58,416 nucleotides of DNA, taken from assembly GCA_005116945.1 (NCBI GenBank), contig SWDH01000003.1, positions 54,595-113,010 on the forward strand, in the 5' to 3' direction. This DNA is from Nitrospira sp. (GTDB lineage Bacteria; Nitrospirota; Nitrospiria; Nitrospirales; Nitrospiraceae). Under the pieces are notes generated by a model. The model was not told where the DNA came from and did not search any database. It was given only the letters and a program-made list of their open reading frames with translations. A program made the position numbers and the translations under genes. Positions within the stretch are counted from its first letter, which is position 1. Each line of letters begins with the position of its first letter. Below are positions 1 to 8,163 of this stretch, one piece after another.

Positions 1-1030
1 CTTTCACTTTTTCCAGGTCATAATGGTCCTCATTGAGGACTTTAGCCGCGGCTTTGAGGTCGAGGTTATCCTTGGATCTCTTGGACCAGGGTAACTCCAC
101 GATCCATTCAATATAGGTTCTGACGGTGGCGGACTCAGCGGTATCCGGGTGCATCTTCTCGAGGCGCTTGAGTTGTTTTTCGGTTTCTTTCAGCACCTTT
201 TCCGGCATCTTCAGTTCGGCAATCCGTTTGCGAAATTCGGTAATTTCTTCCGCGCGTTCGTCGAGTTCACCCAGCTCTTTTTGAATGGCCTTGAGTTGCT
301 CGCGCAAGAAATATTCGCGTTGAGTCTTGTCCATTTCCCCTTTGGCTTGCGCCTGAATTTTCTGTTGCATGGAGAGGACTTCGATCTCTTTGCCGAGGAT
401 CTCGCTGACGCGACGGAGGCGTTTGAGTGGATCAAGAATTTCCAGCACTGCCTGGGTGATGTCGACTTTGAGGCCGAGATTGGATGCCACCATGTCCGCA
501 AGACGTCCGGGGTCTTCGAGGTTTTCGATGACAATCATCACGTCCGGGACTAAGACTTTGTCGAGACTCACGATCCGTTCAATTTGTTCCTTGACGGTTC
601 GCATGGCGGCCTCGGTTTCAAGGGCGGCGCTCGCTGGCTTGTGTTCGATGAGCTTTTCGATGCGCACGGAGTAATAGGGCTCCGTCTGGATATAATTGGA
701 AATCTTGGCTTTCGAGAGCCCTTGCACAAGAATTTTGATGCGTTCATCGGGTAGTTTCAGCATCCGCATGATGATGCCCACTGTGCCGATGGTATGAATA
801 TCTCCAGGTGAAGGGTTCTCGACGTCCAAGGCTTTTTGTGTCGATAGGAAGATCATGCGATTGCCGGCGAGCGCGGCTTCAATCGCTTTGATCGACATCT
901 CTCGCCCGACAAATAATGGCAGCACCATATAGGGGAAGATAACGATATCTCGAACAGGCAATAGCGGAAGTTGGTCGGGAATTTCGACGTTTTGGGGCGG
1001 CTGCAAGTCTTGTTCGATCGGGTCGTTCAT
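1..1030 (-). CDS. lon: Lon protease, N-terminal part (cut by window edge)
   Basis: ATP-dependent serine protease of the cytosol that degrades misfolded and regulatory proteins. Reading the minus strand from the ATG at 1030 gives MNDPIEQDLQPPQNVEIPDQ followed by LPLLPVRDIVIFPYMVLPL, the typical opening of the Lon substrate-binding domain. Around residues 235-270 comes the conserved helical stretch with QREYFLREQLKAIQKELGE. About 343 codons are present; the AAA+ and Ser-Lys protease domains lie beyond position 1. It is transcribed in the same direction as galU, 233 bp downstream of it. I saw no convincing promoter in that gap. Family assignment is secure from the sequence; its regulation is unknown here. 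Confidence 0.95.
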   Translation of the reverse strand, partial: MNDPIEQDLQPPQNVEIPDQLPLLPVRDIVIFPYMVLPLFVGREMSIKAIEAALAGNRMIFLSTQKALDVENPSPGDIHTIGTVGIIMRMLKLPDERIKILVQGLSKAKISNYIQTEPYYSVRIEKLIEHKPASAALETEAAMRTVKEQIERIVSLDKVLVPDVMIVIENLEDPGRLADMVASNLGLKVDITQAVLEILDPLKRLRRVSEILGKEIEVLSMQQKIQAQAKGEMDKTQREYFLREQLKAIQKELGELDERAEEITEFRKRIAELKMPEKVLKETEKQLKRLEKMHPDTAESATVRTYIEWIVELPWSKRSKDNLDLKAAAKVLNEDHYDLEKVK

Positions 1031-1263
1031 CGGTTATGGTCTCAATGTATGCTCAGTGGTGAGTGAGAGAAGAAGTGCCATCGTCCCTGCGTGTCATGGC
1101 TTCAGGATTATTGACATATGTCGCACACAAAAGAGGGTCGTGATGTTGTCTGTCCGGCTCGTCGGTTCGACATGTACTCGCCGGATACACCAGACTAACC
1201 GGGCCTATCCTCAATGGATAGCCCCATGCGATTTCTCGCTCACAAAGGATTTCCTGTCGCGCG

Positions 1264-2175
1264 CTAGGCTTTTACAGCCATTTTCTTGCGGCGTTCGCCG
1301 GAAGGCCACATCCGATTCTGCAGGTACTCGTTGAATTCCGGTCCCAGGGAGGGGTTTTTGAGTGCGAATTCGACGGTCGCAATGAGGAATCCTAACTTAT
1401 CGCCGGCATCGTACCGTTGTCCTTGTATCTCCAGCGCAAACATAGGGGATTTCTTGGCCAATTCCAGGAGCGCATCGGTCAATTGGATCTCGCCGTTTTT
1501 ACCGGGCCGTGTTTTTCTCAGGATAGAGAAAATCTCCGGTGGCAGGACATAGCGACCGATGACTGCCAGGTTGGAGGGGGCGTCGGCCGCGGCCGGCTTT
1601 TCAATAAGGCCCTCAACTCGATGGAGCCCTGCGGAGAGGGTTCGAGGCGCCACGATTCCATAACGGCTGACGTCATGGTGGGGGACCTCCTGCACACCGA
1701 GGATGGCGCCGTGTCGTTTCTTGTAGGCATGAATGAGTTGTGCAAGGCCGGCCACCGGGGCGTCAATGATTTCGTCCCCGAGAATGACGGCAAAGGGTTC
1801 GTCTCCGATCAGTCGTTGGGCGCAGAGGACCGCATGGCCAAGTCCAAGGGCCTCCGATTGACGGACGTAACAGAAATTTGCAAGCGTAGAGATGTGTCTC
1901 ATCTGGCTCAAGAGCTGCGCTTTGCCGTTGCCCTTGAGATTTTCTTCCAATTCGACGGACCGGTCAAAATGGTCCTCGATCGCGCGCTTGCCCCTTCCTG
2001 TGATGATAATAATATCTTCGATTCCGGAGGCGACCGCTTCTTCCACGGCATACTGAATGAGTGGTTTGTCGACGAGCGGCAGCATTTCTTTGGGAGACGC
2101 TTTTGTCGCGGGAAGGAAGCGCGTGCCAAGGCCAGCGGCGGGAATCACAGCTTTACGGACATCATAACGTGACAT
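1264..2175 (-). CDS. galU: UTP--glucose-1-phosphate uridylyltransferase
   Basis: Makes UDP-glucose from UTP and glucose-1-phosphate in the cytosol, a precursor for LPS and polysaccharide sugars. The 303-residue protein has the nucleotide-binding signature AAGLGTRFLPATKASPKEML at residues 13-32, the VDKPLIQYAVEEA segment, FAVILGDEI near residue 128 and EKP in GLIEKPAA. Its length is normal for bacterial GalU. The ATG at 2175 directly follows the bases AGGA with no room for a normal ribosome binding site, and a good promoter places the transcript start on this ATG (see the promoter entry). It is divergent from the bamA operon. Confidence 0.95.
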   Translation of the reverse strand: MSRYDVRKAVIPAAGLGTRFLPATKASPKEMLPLVDKPLIQYAVEEAVASGIEDIIIITGRGKRAIEDHFDRSVELEENLKGNGKAQLLSQMRHISTLANFCYVRQSEALGLGHAVLCAQRLIGDEPFAVILGDEIIDAPVAGLAQLIHAYKKRHGAILGVQEVPHHDVSRYGIVAPRTLSAGLHRVEGLIEKPAAADAPSNLAVIGRYVLPPEIFSILRKTRPGKNGEIQLTDALLELAKKSPMFALEIQGQRYDAGDKLGFLIATVEFALKNPSLGPEFNEYLQNRMWPSGERRKKMAVKA

Positions 2176-2181
2176 TCCTCG

Positions 2182-2210
2182 ATACTATGTGATGAGGTAG
2201 ACGATGTCAA
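2182..2210 (-). promoter_or_regulatory. sigma70-type promoter of galU, predicted leaderless start
   Basis: On the minus strand TTGACA (2210-2205) is followed by exactly 17 bp and TAGTAT (2187-2182). Only six bases separate the -10 box from the galU ATG, so the expected transcription start is the A of the start codon at 2175. This is read directly from the sequence; promoter activity is inferred. Confidence 0.6.
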
Positions 2211-2680
2211 GGAATGCAAGAACGATCGTACGGTTGCGTGACTGATGTTGTCTGCCCCAAGAGGGCTCGTATACACCACGTGTGCGCAGGTGACGATGAT
2301 AAGGTTCGCTTCCAATGTTACCCATGGCACTCATCCGTAACCGTGACGCTGCGTATCCATCGACTCGGGTTCCTTCCTATGCATCAACATCCATGGAGTG
2401 CTCGCGCAACGTGAGTGAGAATGGACCTTGCCAGCCTCAACAAATCTGTCGAGTGTGTAGGTGTCTATCGAGTGTTTTCATATTTCTGGTGCGGAGTGTA
2501 AGAGTGAAGGAAGACGTGATGGCTTACTGGAACGAGAATGGGAGAGCCATACATGACGCTATCGCATAATCTGAGGCTCGACGTTCCGCGACAGCGAGCG
2601 TTGAGCTTCGAATCGTCGTCTTGTCGTGCTTGCCTCGCCAGGTTGCAACGAGCCCACGTGAATATTTATGGGTTATCAGC
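2211..2680. other. intergenic region between divergent galU and bamA
   Basis: No gene is supported in this stretch. Small open frames exist on both strands, for example a 21-codon frame from GTG 2503 ending IHDAIA, but none has a recognisable domain, a convincing ribosome binding site or coding-like composition. The segment separates the galU promoter from the bamA promoter. Confidence 0.5.
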
Positions 2681-2709
2681 TTTACATTCAAATACTTGCC
2701 CAATATAAT
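2681..2709 (+). promoter_or_regulatory. sigma70-type promoter of the bamA operon
   Basis: TTTACA at 2681-2686, a 17-bp spacer and a perfect TATAAT at 2704-2709 form a strong consensus promoter facing bamA. The predicted start is near 2716, which leaves a leader of about 110 to 215 nt depending on the bamA start chosen. It is probably the main promoter for the envelope block that follows. Confidence 0.7.
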
Positions 2710-2929
2710 CCGGGGGTTTTGCACGTAGGTGACCGTGAGGGATACGTGTGGCTTGATCGCATGAGTTGTTCACGCCCGTCACTCCTGCTGCCAGCGGCGC
2801 ACCAGTGTTCCAGGTCCATCGTGTGTGCAAATGTGTGGTGGAGAGGGAGCCTGTACGGTTACGGCCAAAGTTAGGGTTGCCCATAATGCCGGTATTATTT
2901 CTTCCGTGTTCTTATGGGATACAGATCCA

Positions 2930-5257
2930 GTGAAGGGAGTCTGCTGTTGGGCGGGGCCGCGCTGGCTTGTCGTCATGGTATTCGTCACCATGATCTGCAG
3001 TGTGCTGCCGGTGTTTGCGATCGCTGCGGAGCCAGCCGGAGTGAAAGTGACGACGATAGAAATTCGAGGGAACAAACGGATCGAGTTACCGGCGATTCTC
3101 GGTCGATTGACGTTGAAACCAGGTGATCCCTATACCCCTGAAAACGTCCGCGGACAGATCAAGATCCTTTACGAAACCGGATACTTTGAAGAGGTGCAGG
3201 TCGAGACGGAAGCGGGGACGGGAGGTACGGCTCTGGCGTTTCTGATCCGTGAGAAACCGTTTATTACCGAGATCGTATTTGACGGGAATGCCGCGCTCAG
3301 CGACGATAAGCTCAAAGAGAAGATTACGATCAAGAGCCAAGCCTTTCTCGATCAGTTGCAGGCAAAAGAGAGTGCGGAGAAGATTCGCCTGGCCTACCAA
3401 GGGGATGGCTATTTCAATTGCAGTGTAATTCCGGTCGTGCAAACCCTGGATGAGGATCGGAAGCGCCTGACATTTCTCATCAAAGAAGGGGAGAAGGCGC
3501 GCGTCAAAACGGTGAATTTTGACGGTCTGCACGCGGCGACGAAAGACGAGATGTTTAAGGTGATGGCGACGCGAGAATGGATTCCTTGGCACGGACTGAT
3601 CACGCAACTCAAATTGCCGTCTATGCTGTCAGATGCTGGGGTCTTGAAGCGGGAAGAAATGAACAACGACGTGGAGCGCGTCAAAGAGATCCTGCTCAAC
3701 AAAGGCTATTTAAACGCCCGGGTCGGGTTGCCGACGGTGGAGCTTAGTGAGGACAAGAAATGGTTCGTTGTGACATACGCGGTCATGGAGGGGGAGCCAT
3801 TCACTATCGGTGAAATCGGGTTCCGCGGGAATACGGTGTTCGAAGAACCAGAGCTTCGCCAGGGGCTCAAGATGAAGGAAGGGGAAATTTTTCAGCGTCA
3901 GAAACTCCGCGACGAGATTACACGATTGAACGATCTGTATGGGAGTAAGGGCTATTCGTTTGCTGATGTCTCTCCCAATGTGGTTCCGAACACCACGGAG
4001 CGGACCGCAAGCATCATTCTGACCATCAAGGAAGGAGAGATGATGCGGATCCGTCAGATCAATATCAGTGGGAACGAGAAGACCAAAGACAATGTGGTTC
4101 GTCGTGAGATCCGTGTGGATGAACAAGATGTCATCGATACCCCCGCCTTGAAACGGAGCTTTCAGCGTCTCAATAACTTGAACTTTTTTGAGACGGTAGA
4201 AATTCTTCCGGCGCAGGTGGGCGCGGACAAGGTCGATCTGAATGTTCGCGTGAAGGAAAAACCCACGGGCCAGTTCAGCGTCGGCGGCGGATTCAGCACG
4301 CTGGACCAGGTAGTCGGCATCGCCGATATTACAGAGGGAAACCTTGGTGGGAATGGTTGGATGGGGCGAGTCCGCGGTCAGTTGGGCGCGCGGCGGCAAA
4401 TAGGGTTGATCACATTTCGTAACCCGTACGTGAACGACTCCCTGACCTCCATGCAGTTGGACGTCTACGCCACGGCGACGAACTACATCACCTATTTTGA
4501 GAAGAAAGCCGGCGCCAGCGTGACGTTAGGTCGATATCTTTCAGAATATACCTCTGGAAGCGTGAGTCTGTTCGCGGAGGAGTTGAATTTTAAAGATCCG
4601 GCGGTGGGCATCTGTCCGGATCGATTTCCTATTGTGTGTCGGCAACTTGGAAGTCAGTCGTCGACTGGGTTCCGGACCACACTCGCTCGTGACACGAGGG
4701 ACTACTATATGGATCCACGCACCGGTTGGCGAGCCGCTATTGGCTTCGACGTGGGCACGCCTCTTTTGGGCGGGACCAATAACTTCTATAAATATTATGT
4801 GGATGTGGTCAAATATTTTCCGCTGCCTTTCGATACGCGGTTTTCTTTTCGCGCTCGCTATGGCGCCGCAGTTGGCGTGGGTGGGGAACCTATTCCGTTG
4901 ACGGAACGATATTTCGTCGGCGGCATCAATACAATACGTGGGTTCTCCTTCGGGCGCGCGGGTCCGGTGACCAACACCAATTCTTTACTCGGCGCATCCA
5001 AGCAGTTGATCTTTAACAACGATTTTATCTTTACGATTTCCGCTGACGCAAAATTGAACGGGGTGATCTTTTTTGACTATGGGAAAGGCTTCGACGACGA
5101 CGAACCTCTCTCATCCAAGTTGCGGAAAACAGTTGGACTAGAAGGGCGGTGGATTTCTCCCTTTGGGCCTCTCCGTGCCGCATACGGGATCAATATCGAC
5201 CCCAACCCAGGAGAGCGAAAAGGGGTCTTCGAATTTACGATCGGGACGTTGTTCTAA
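2930..5257 (+). CDS. bamA: outer membrane protein assembly factor BamA
   Basis: Omp85-family barrel that inserts beta-barrel proteins into the outer membrane. From GTG 2930 the protein has 775 residues: a signal peptide (hydrophobic LVVMVFVTMICSVLPVFA, then AIAAEP), five POTRA repeats over about residues 37-440, each with the (I/V)xxxxxxGN/DG pattern, then the surface-antigen barrel. The barrel holds the loop-6 motif IRGFSFGRAGP and ends in a terminal Phe (FEFTIGTLF), the usual BAM recognition signal. The frame is open upstream to GTG 2825, but that start would bury the signal peptide behind 35 extra residues, so 2930 is preferred; its ribosome binding site is weak. The following genes encode OmpH/Skp-like chaperones, the usual partners. 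Confidence 0.93.
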   Translation: MKGVCCWAGPRWLVVMVFVTMICSVLPVFAIAAEPAGVKVTTIEIRGNKRIELPAILGRLTLKPGDPYTPENVRGQIKILYETGYFEEVQVETEAGTGGTALAFLIREKPFITEIVFDGNAALSDDKLKEKITIKSQAFLDQLQAKESAEKIRLAYQGDGYFNCSVIPVVQTLDEDRKRLTFLIKEGEKARVKTVNFDGLHAATKDEMFKVMATREWIPWHGLITQLKLPSMLSDAGVLKREEMNNDVERVKEILLNKGYLNARVGLPTVELSEDKKWFVVTYAVMEGEPFTIGEIGFRGNTVFEEPELRQGLKMKEGEIFQRQKLRDEITRLNDLYGSKGYSFADVSPNVVPNTTERTASIILTIKEGEMMRIRQINISGNEKTKDNVVRREIRVDEQDVIDTPALKRSFQRLNNLNFFETVEILPAQVGADKVDLNVRVKEKPTGQFSVGGGFSTLDQVVGIADITEGNLGGNGWMGRVRGQLGARRQIGLITFRNPYVNDSLTSMQLDVYATATNYITYFEKKAGASVTLGRYLSEYTSGSVSLFAEELNFKDPAVGICPDRFPIVCRQLGSQSSTGFRTTLARDTRDYYMDPRTGWRAAIGFDVGTPLLGGTNNFYKYYVDVVKYFPLPFDTRFSFRARYGAAVGVGGEPIPLTERYFVGGINTIRGFSFGRAGPVTNTNSLLGASKQLIFNNDFIFTISADAKLNGVIFFDYGKGFDDDEPLSSKLRKTVGLEGRWISPFGPLRAAYGINIDPNPGERKGVFEFTIGTLF

Positions 5258-5295
5258 ACAAGCCAAGTCTTTGACTGGGATGTGGAGGTGGCAGT

Positions 5296-5850
5296 GTGAT
5301 CCAGATTGACGCGGTTGCGAAGAGGATGTTCAGTGTAGCCGGTCTGTTGACGGCTCTCCTCGTTGTGTCCGGCTGTGCTGCCGGTGTGGCTAGGGTCGAT
5401 GGGAAGATAGGAGTCGTTGATGCGGCTCGTGTTCTCAGCGACACGAATGTCGGGAAGAAGGCGAAGGATTCCTTGAGCATCTTCTCGAAGAATCGCCAGG
5501 CTCTGATCGAGATGGATGAGAAAGAACTTCGACGGATGGAAGAAGATTTTGGGAGGCAGGCGAGCGTCTTGAGCCCGACGGCGAAACGTGAGCGTGAAGA
5601 ACAGTTCCGACGGCGTGTTACCGAGTATCAGCAGAAAGCGAACGAGATGAATCGCGAGGTTCAGGAAAAACAAAAAGACGTACTTGAAGGGTTCCGTGAG
5701 AAGGTCGGGCTCATGGTGGGGAACGTATCGAAGCGCCTTGGATTACAAGTCGTCATCGATAAGGGGAAAGGGGGCCCTACTCTCTATAGCGATGAAGGTC
5801 TCGATATAACCGGTCAGGTGATCGATGAATTCAATCGTGAGTATCCATAG
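5296..5850 (+). CDS. OmpH/Skp-family periplasmic chaperone, lipoprotein form
   Basis: A Skp-like protein of 184 residues that probably holds unfolded outer-membrane proteins for BamA. GTG 5296 has a good ribosome binding site (GGAGG at 5284-5288). The N-terminus is a lipoprotein signal with lipobox VSGC (Cys near residue 27), so unlike classical soluble Skp it should be anchored by lipid. The mature part starts KIGVVDAARVLSDTNVGKKA, typical of OmpH, followed by a long charged coiled coil (about residues 60-135) and the closing VVIDKGKGGPTLYSDEGLDIT segment. It lies 38 bp after bamA. Confidence 0.85.
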   Translation: MIQIDAVAKRMFSVAGLLTALLVVSGCAAGVARVDGKIGVVDAARVLSDTNVGKKAKDSLSIFSKNRQALIEMDEKELRRMEEDFGRQASVLSPTAKREREEQFRRRVTEYQQKANEMNREVQEKQKDVLEGFREKVGLMVGNVSKRLGLQVVIDKGKGGPTLYSDEGLDITGQVIDEFNREYP

Positions 5851-5859
5851 GCGAGAGGG

Positions 5860-5948
5860 TTGATTTGGTTCGTGTAGTTTGTTTGGTTTCTTTGGTTGGG
5901 CTGATCACCGAAACACACAAAACAAACCAAAAAGACGAGCAAAACCAG
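5860..5948 (+). repeat. TGGTTTGT/ACAAACCA palindromic repeat, copy B1
   Basis: A T/G-rich left half (TTTGTTTGGTTTCTTTGG at 5879-5896) faces an A/C-rich complementary right half (AAAACAAACCAAAAAG at 5919-5934). It fills the gap between the two ompH-like genes. Related copies occur at 16597, 20685, 26724, 27178 and 27926. Confidence 0.7.
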
Positions 5949-5960
5949 TGGGAGGCTTCG

Positions 5961-6500
5961 ATGGAACGACTGAGACTACTTCAATTGATTGGTGTGGCCG
6001 GCTTGTGGTTGGCGATGGTGTCGCCGGCGTTGTCGGATGACACGTTCAAAGTTGGCGTGATGAACCAGCAAACAGTGGTTGAGCAATCGAAGGCCGGCAA
6101 ACGTGCATTGGAAGAGCTGAAGGCCTATTCCATGAGCAGGCAGAAAATCATCAATGCCGACGATCTGGAGTTGAAAGAGTTGCAGCAGGCGACTCAAGAC
6201 GAGAAGTTGCCCGACAGCACAAAGCAAGAGAAGCAAAGTCAGTTCCAGGCTAAGCTAGATGCCTATCAACGCCGCCTATCCGACTTCAATCGCGAGATTC
6301 AACAAAAGCAGCGCGACATGGTGGCGGAATATTCAAAAAAAGTGCAAGCCGCTGCGCAAGCCGTCGGGGAAAAAAATGGGTTTGTTGCGGTGATCGATAA
6401 GGGAAACGAGACAGTCATGATGAGGATTGTACTCTATCATCAACCTGTATTGGATGTGACGGATCAAGTGGTGAAAGAGTTCGATCGGCAGAATAATTAG
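5961..6500 (+). CDS. ompH: OmpH/Skp-family periplasmic chaperone
   Basis: Second Skp-like chaperone, 179 residues. ATG 5961 is chosen because GGGAGG lies 5-10 bases upstream and the protein then begins with a clean Sec signal peptide (MERLRLLQLIGVAGLWLAMV, cleavage after SPALS). The mature part opens FKVGVMNQQTVVEQSKAGKR, then has a charged coiled coil and the closing FVAVIDKGNETVMM. A longer frame starts upstream at 5865, but its extra residues are encoded by the B1 repeat and are unlikely to be used. Tandem OmpH paralogues, one lipidated and one soluble, are an uncommon arrangement. Confidence 0.88.
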   Translation: MERLRLLQLIGVAGLWLAMVSPALSDDTFKVGVMNQQTVVEQSKAGKRALEELKAYSMSRQKIINADDLELKELQQATQDEKLPDSTKQEKQSQFQAKLDAYQRRLSDFNREIQQKQRDMVAEYSKKVQAAAQAVGEKNGFVAVIDKGNETVMMRIVLYHQPVLDVTDQVVKEFDRQNN

Positions 6501-6688
6501 AGGGGAGGAGGGCAGCCTGGTCGTCCTCCTGCTCGCGGAACGCGCACGATCAGAATGTGCTCGTTCGACGCGTGCAGTAGAAGCTCAATCAGCCGCCATC
6601 CCTGGGGAGATGATGGCAAGCTCGGAAGGATCATTTGAAAGTTCGCCACTAAAATCATATGTAGTGGTGTCGATGTCAACATAGGATC
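6501..6688. other. non-coding gap before fabZ
   Basis: Together with the MITE-like element that follows, this makes a gap of about 330 bp between ompH and fabZ. lpxD commonly sits here in related gene orders, but no lpxD-like hexapeptide frame is visible. I recognise nothing else in the segment. Confidence 0.4.
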
Positions 6689-6812
6689 AGGGTGCTCAAA
6701 AAGGCCGTCCAGCAAGGCCGCAGGCGAGTCGAAACTGGAGGCGTACCCTCAGGGGTGCGTTGAGGATTTCGATGAGCTAAGAACGAAGCTGGCGGGTTTT
6801 TTCAACACCCTG
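6689..6812 (+). mobile_element. MITE-like element, copy A1
   Basis: About 124 bp bounded by imperfect terminal inverted repeats: CAGGGTGCTCAAAAAG at the left and, read on the opposite strand, CAGGGTGTTGAAAAAA at the right. The interior holds CCAGCAAGGCCGCAGGCGA, a small palindrome around GCGTACCCTCAGGGGTGCG and GAACGAAGCTGGCGG. A second copy at 23495-23619 is similar throughout. It has no coding capacity and I saw no clear target-site duplication. Its right end lies 18 bp before the fabZ start. Confidence 0.7.
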
Positions 6813-6830
6813 AAAGAGGAGGTTCTGCCG

Positions 6831-7289
6831 ATGGCCGTGATGGAACAAGCCGAAATTCAGTCTATTCTGCCTCACCGGTACCCCTTTCTTCTGATCGATC
6901 GCATTCAAGAATTGGATCCCGACCGGCGGATCGTCGGAATCAAAAACGTGACAATCAATGAACCGTTCTTTCAGGGCCATTTCCCAGGGCGTCCGGTCAT
7001 GCCAGGGGTGTTGATCCTTGAAGCCATGGCGCAAGTCGGCGCAGTTTTGGCCTTGAAGTCGATGGGGCACGCGTTGCGTCCGGTGGTGTATCTGACCGGT
7101 ATTGATGGCGCAAAGTTTCGAAAACCGGTTGTGCCCGGTGATCGGTTACGGTTTGAGATCGACGTGGTCAAGAAACGGGCGCCGTTTTGGAAGATGCAGG
7201 GTAAGGCGTTTGTTGAGGAAGAGATTGTCTGTGAAGCTGAAGTGACGGCTATGGTGACAGAGGAAAAAGGCGTGAAGGGTATGGAGTGA
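6831..7289 (+). CDS. fabZ: 3-hydroxyacyl-ACP dehydratase FabZ
   Basis: Dehydrates 3-hydroxyacyl-ACP in type II fatty acid synthesis and competes with LpxA for hydroxyacyl-ACP. The 152-residue hotdog-fold protein has LPHRYPFLLIDRI at residues 13-25, the active-site segment GHFPGRPVMPGVLILEAMAQ with catalytic His and Glu, and the closing EEEIVCEAEVTAMV. ATG 6831 has GAGGAGG a few bases upstream, supplied by the sequence just after the MITE-like element. The fabZ-lpxA order is widespread. Confidence 0.95.
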   Translation: MAVMEQAEIQSILPHRYPFLLIDRIQELDPDRRIVGIKNVTINEPFFQGHFPGRPVMPGVLILEAMAQVGAVLALKSMGHALRPVVYLTGIDGAKFRKPVVPGDRLRFEIDVVKKRAPFWKMQGKAFVEEEIVCEAEVTAMVTEEKGVKGME

Positions 7290-7341
7290 TACGTGAAACG
7301 TGTGAGGGGGCAATCGTCACGTAAGCTCATCACCCATCACT
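7286..7341 (+). repeat. ACGTGAAACGTG-type repeat, copy C1
   Basis: Short spacer repeat with ATACGTGAAACGTGTGA and CGTCACGTAAG, resembling the longer C2 (12999) and C3 (19846) copies. It overlaps the fabZ stop codon. The family link rests on the ACGTGAAACGTG core only. Confidence 0.4.
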
Positions 7342-7351
7342 GGAGGTACAT

Positions 7352-8158
7352 GTGCAGATTCATTCAACAGCAATAGTTCATCCTAAGGCCATCCTTGCCG
7401 ATGATGTGGAGGTCGGGCCGTTCTGCGTGATTGGTGAGCATGTCACGATCGGAACCGGCAGCAGATTGTTGTCCCATGTGACAGTCGACGGATGGACCGA
7501 GCTTGGGGAGCGGAATGTCGTGCATCCATTTGCCTCGATAGGCGGACCACCGCAGCATCTTGGATATAAGGGAGAACCAACCAAGGTGATCATTGGACAT
7601 GACAATATCCTTCGCGAATATGTCACGGTCAACCGTGCCACCGTGGAGGGCGGAGGAGTGACGTCGCTCGGGTCAAAGAATATTCTGATGGCCTATGTGC
7701 ATGTGGCGCATGATTGCCGGCTCGGGAGTCACCTCATTATGGCCAATGCCGCGAGTTTAGCCGGCCACATTACCATCGGCGACCATGCCATCATTGGCGG
7801 ACTGACCGGTATTCATCAGCATGTACGGATTGGATCCTATTCCATGGTTGGTGGTTGTTGTGCCCTTGGGCAGGATCTTCCACCGTTCATGCGGGCGGCT
7901 GGTGGCTATCGCGCGCGGATGTATGGTCTCAATTCGGTGGGATTGCGCCGACAGGGGTTTTCCACGGATCGGGTGTCGGTCCTGAAACGGGCGTACGATA
8001 TGCTCTTCCGGTCTGGACATCGAACCGCTGAAGCCGCCAAGCTTGCCAAGGCCGAGTTTGGAGATCAACCGGACGTCATGACGATCGTGAAGTTTCTTGA
8101 GGGGACAAAACGCGGCATTTGCCGGTCGGTCGGTAAAGACCAAGAGGATGAGGAGTAA
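7352..8158 (+). CDS. lpxA: UDP-N-acetylglucosamine O-acyltransferase
   Basis: First enzyme of lipid A synthesis: moves a 3-hydroxyacyl chain from ACP to UDP-GlcNAc in the cytosol. The 268-residue protein is a left-handed beta helix with repeated hexapeptides (IHPKAILADDVEVGPFCVIG type), the catalytic-His region NAASLAGHITIGDHAIIGG near residues 131-149, and the C-terminal GLNSVGLRRQGFS hallmark of LpxA. GTG 7352 follows GGAGGTACAT, a good ribosome binding site. The presence of a Gfo/Idh gene in the operon raises the possibility of an amino-sugar acceptor, which the sequence alone cannot settle. Confidence 0.95.
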   Translation: MQIHSTAIVHPKAILADDVEVGPFCVIGEHVTIGTGSRLLSHVTVDGWTELGERNVVHPFASIGGPPQHLGYKGEPTKVIIGHDNILREYVTVNRATVEGGGVTSLGSKNILMAYVHVAHDCRLGSHLIMANAASLAGHITIGDHAIIGGLTGIHQHVRIGSYSMVGGCCALGQDLPPFMRAAGGYRARMYGLNSVGLRRQGFSTDRVSVLKRAYDMLFRSGHRTAEAAKLAKAEFGDQPDVMTIVKFLEGTKRGICRSVGKDQEDEE

Positions 8159-8163
8159 ACATC

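Noticed and set aside
1417-2172. 251-codon plus-strand frame opposite galU
   Set aside because: Antisense of a certain galU gene; the translation lacks any family pattern.
2315-2569. 84-codon frame between galU and bamA
   Set aside because: No homology-like pattern, no good start, unlike neighbouring coding sequence.
3086-4399. Long open frames on the minus strand opposite bamA
   Set aside because: They are antisense shadows of a clearly coding Omp85 gene; no domain or ribosome binding site supports them.
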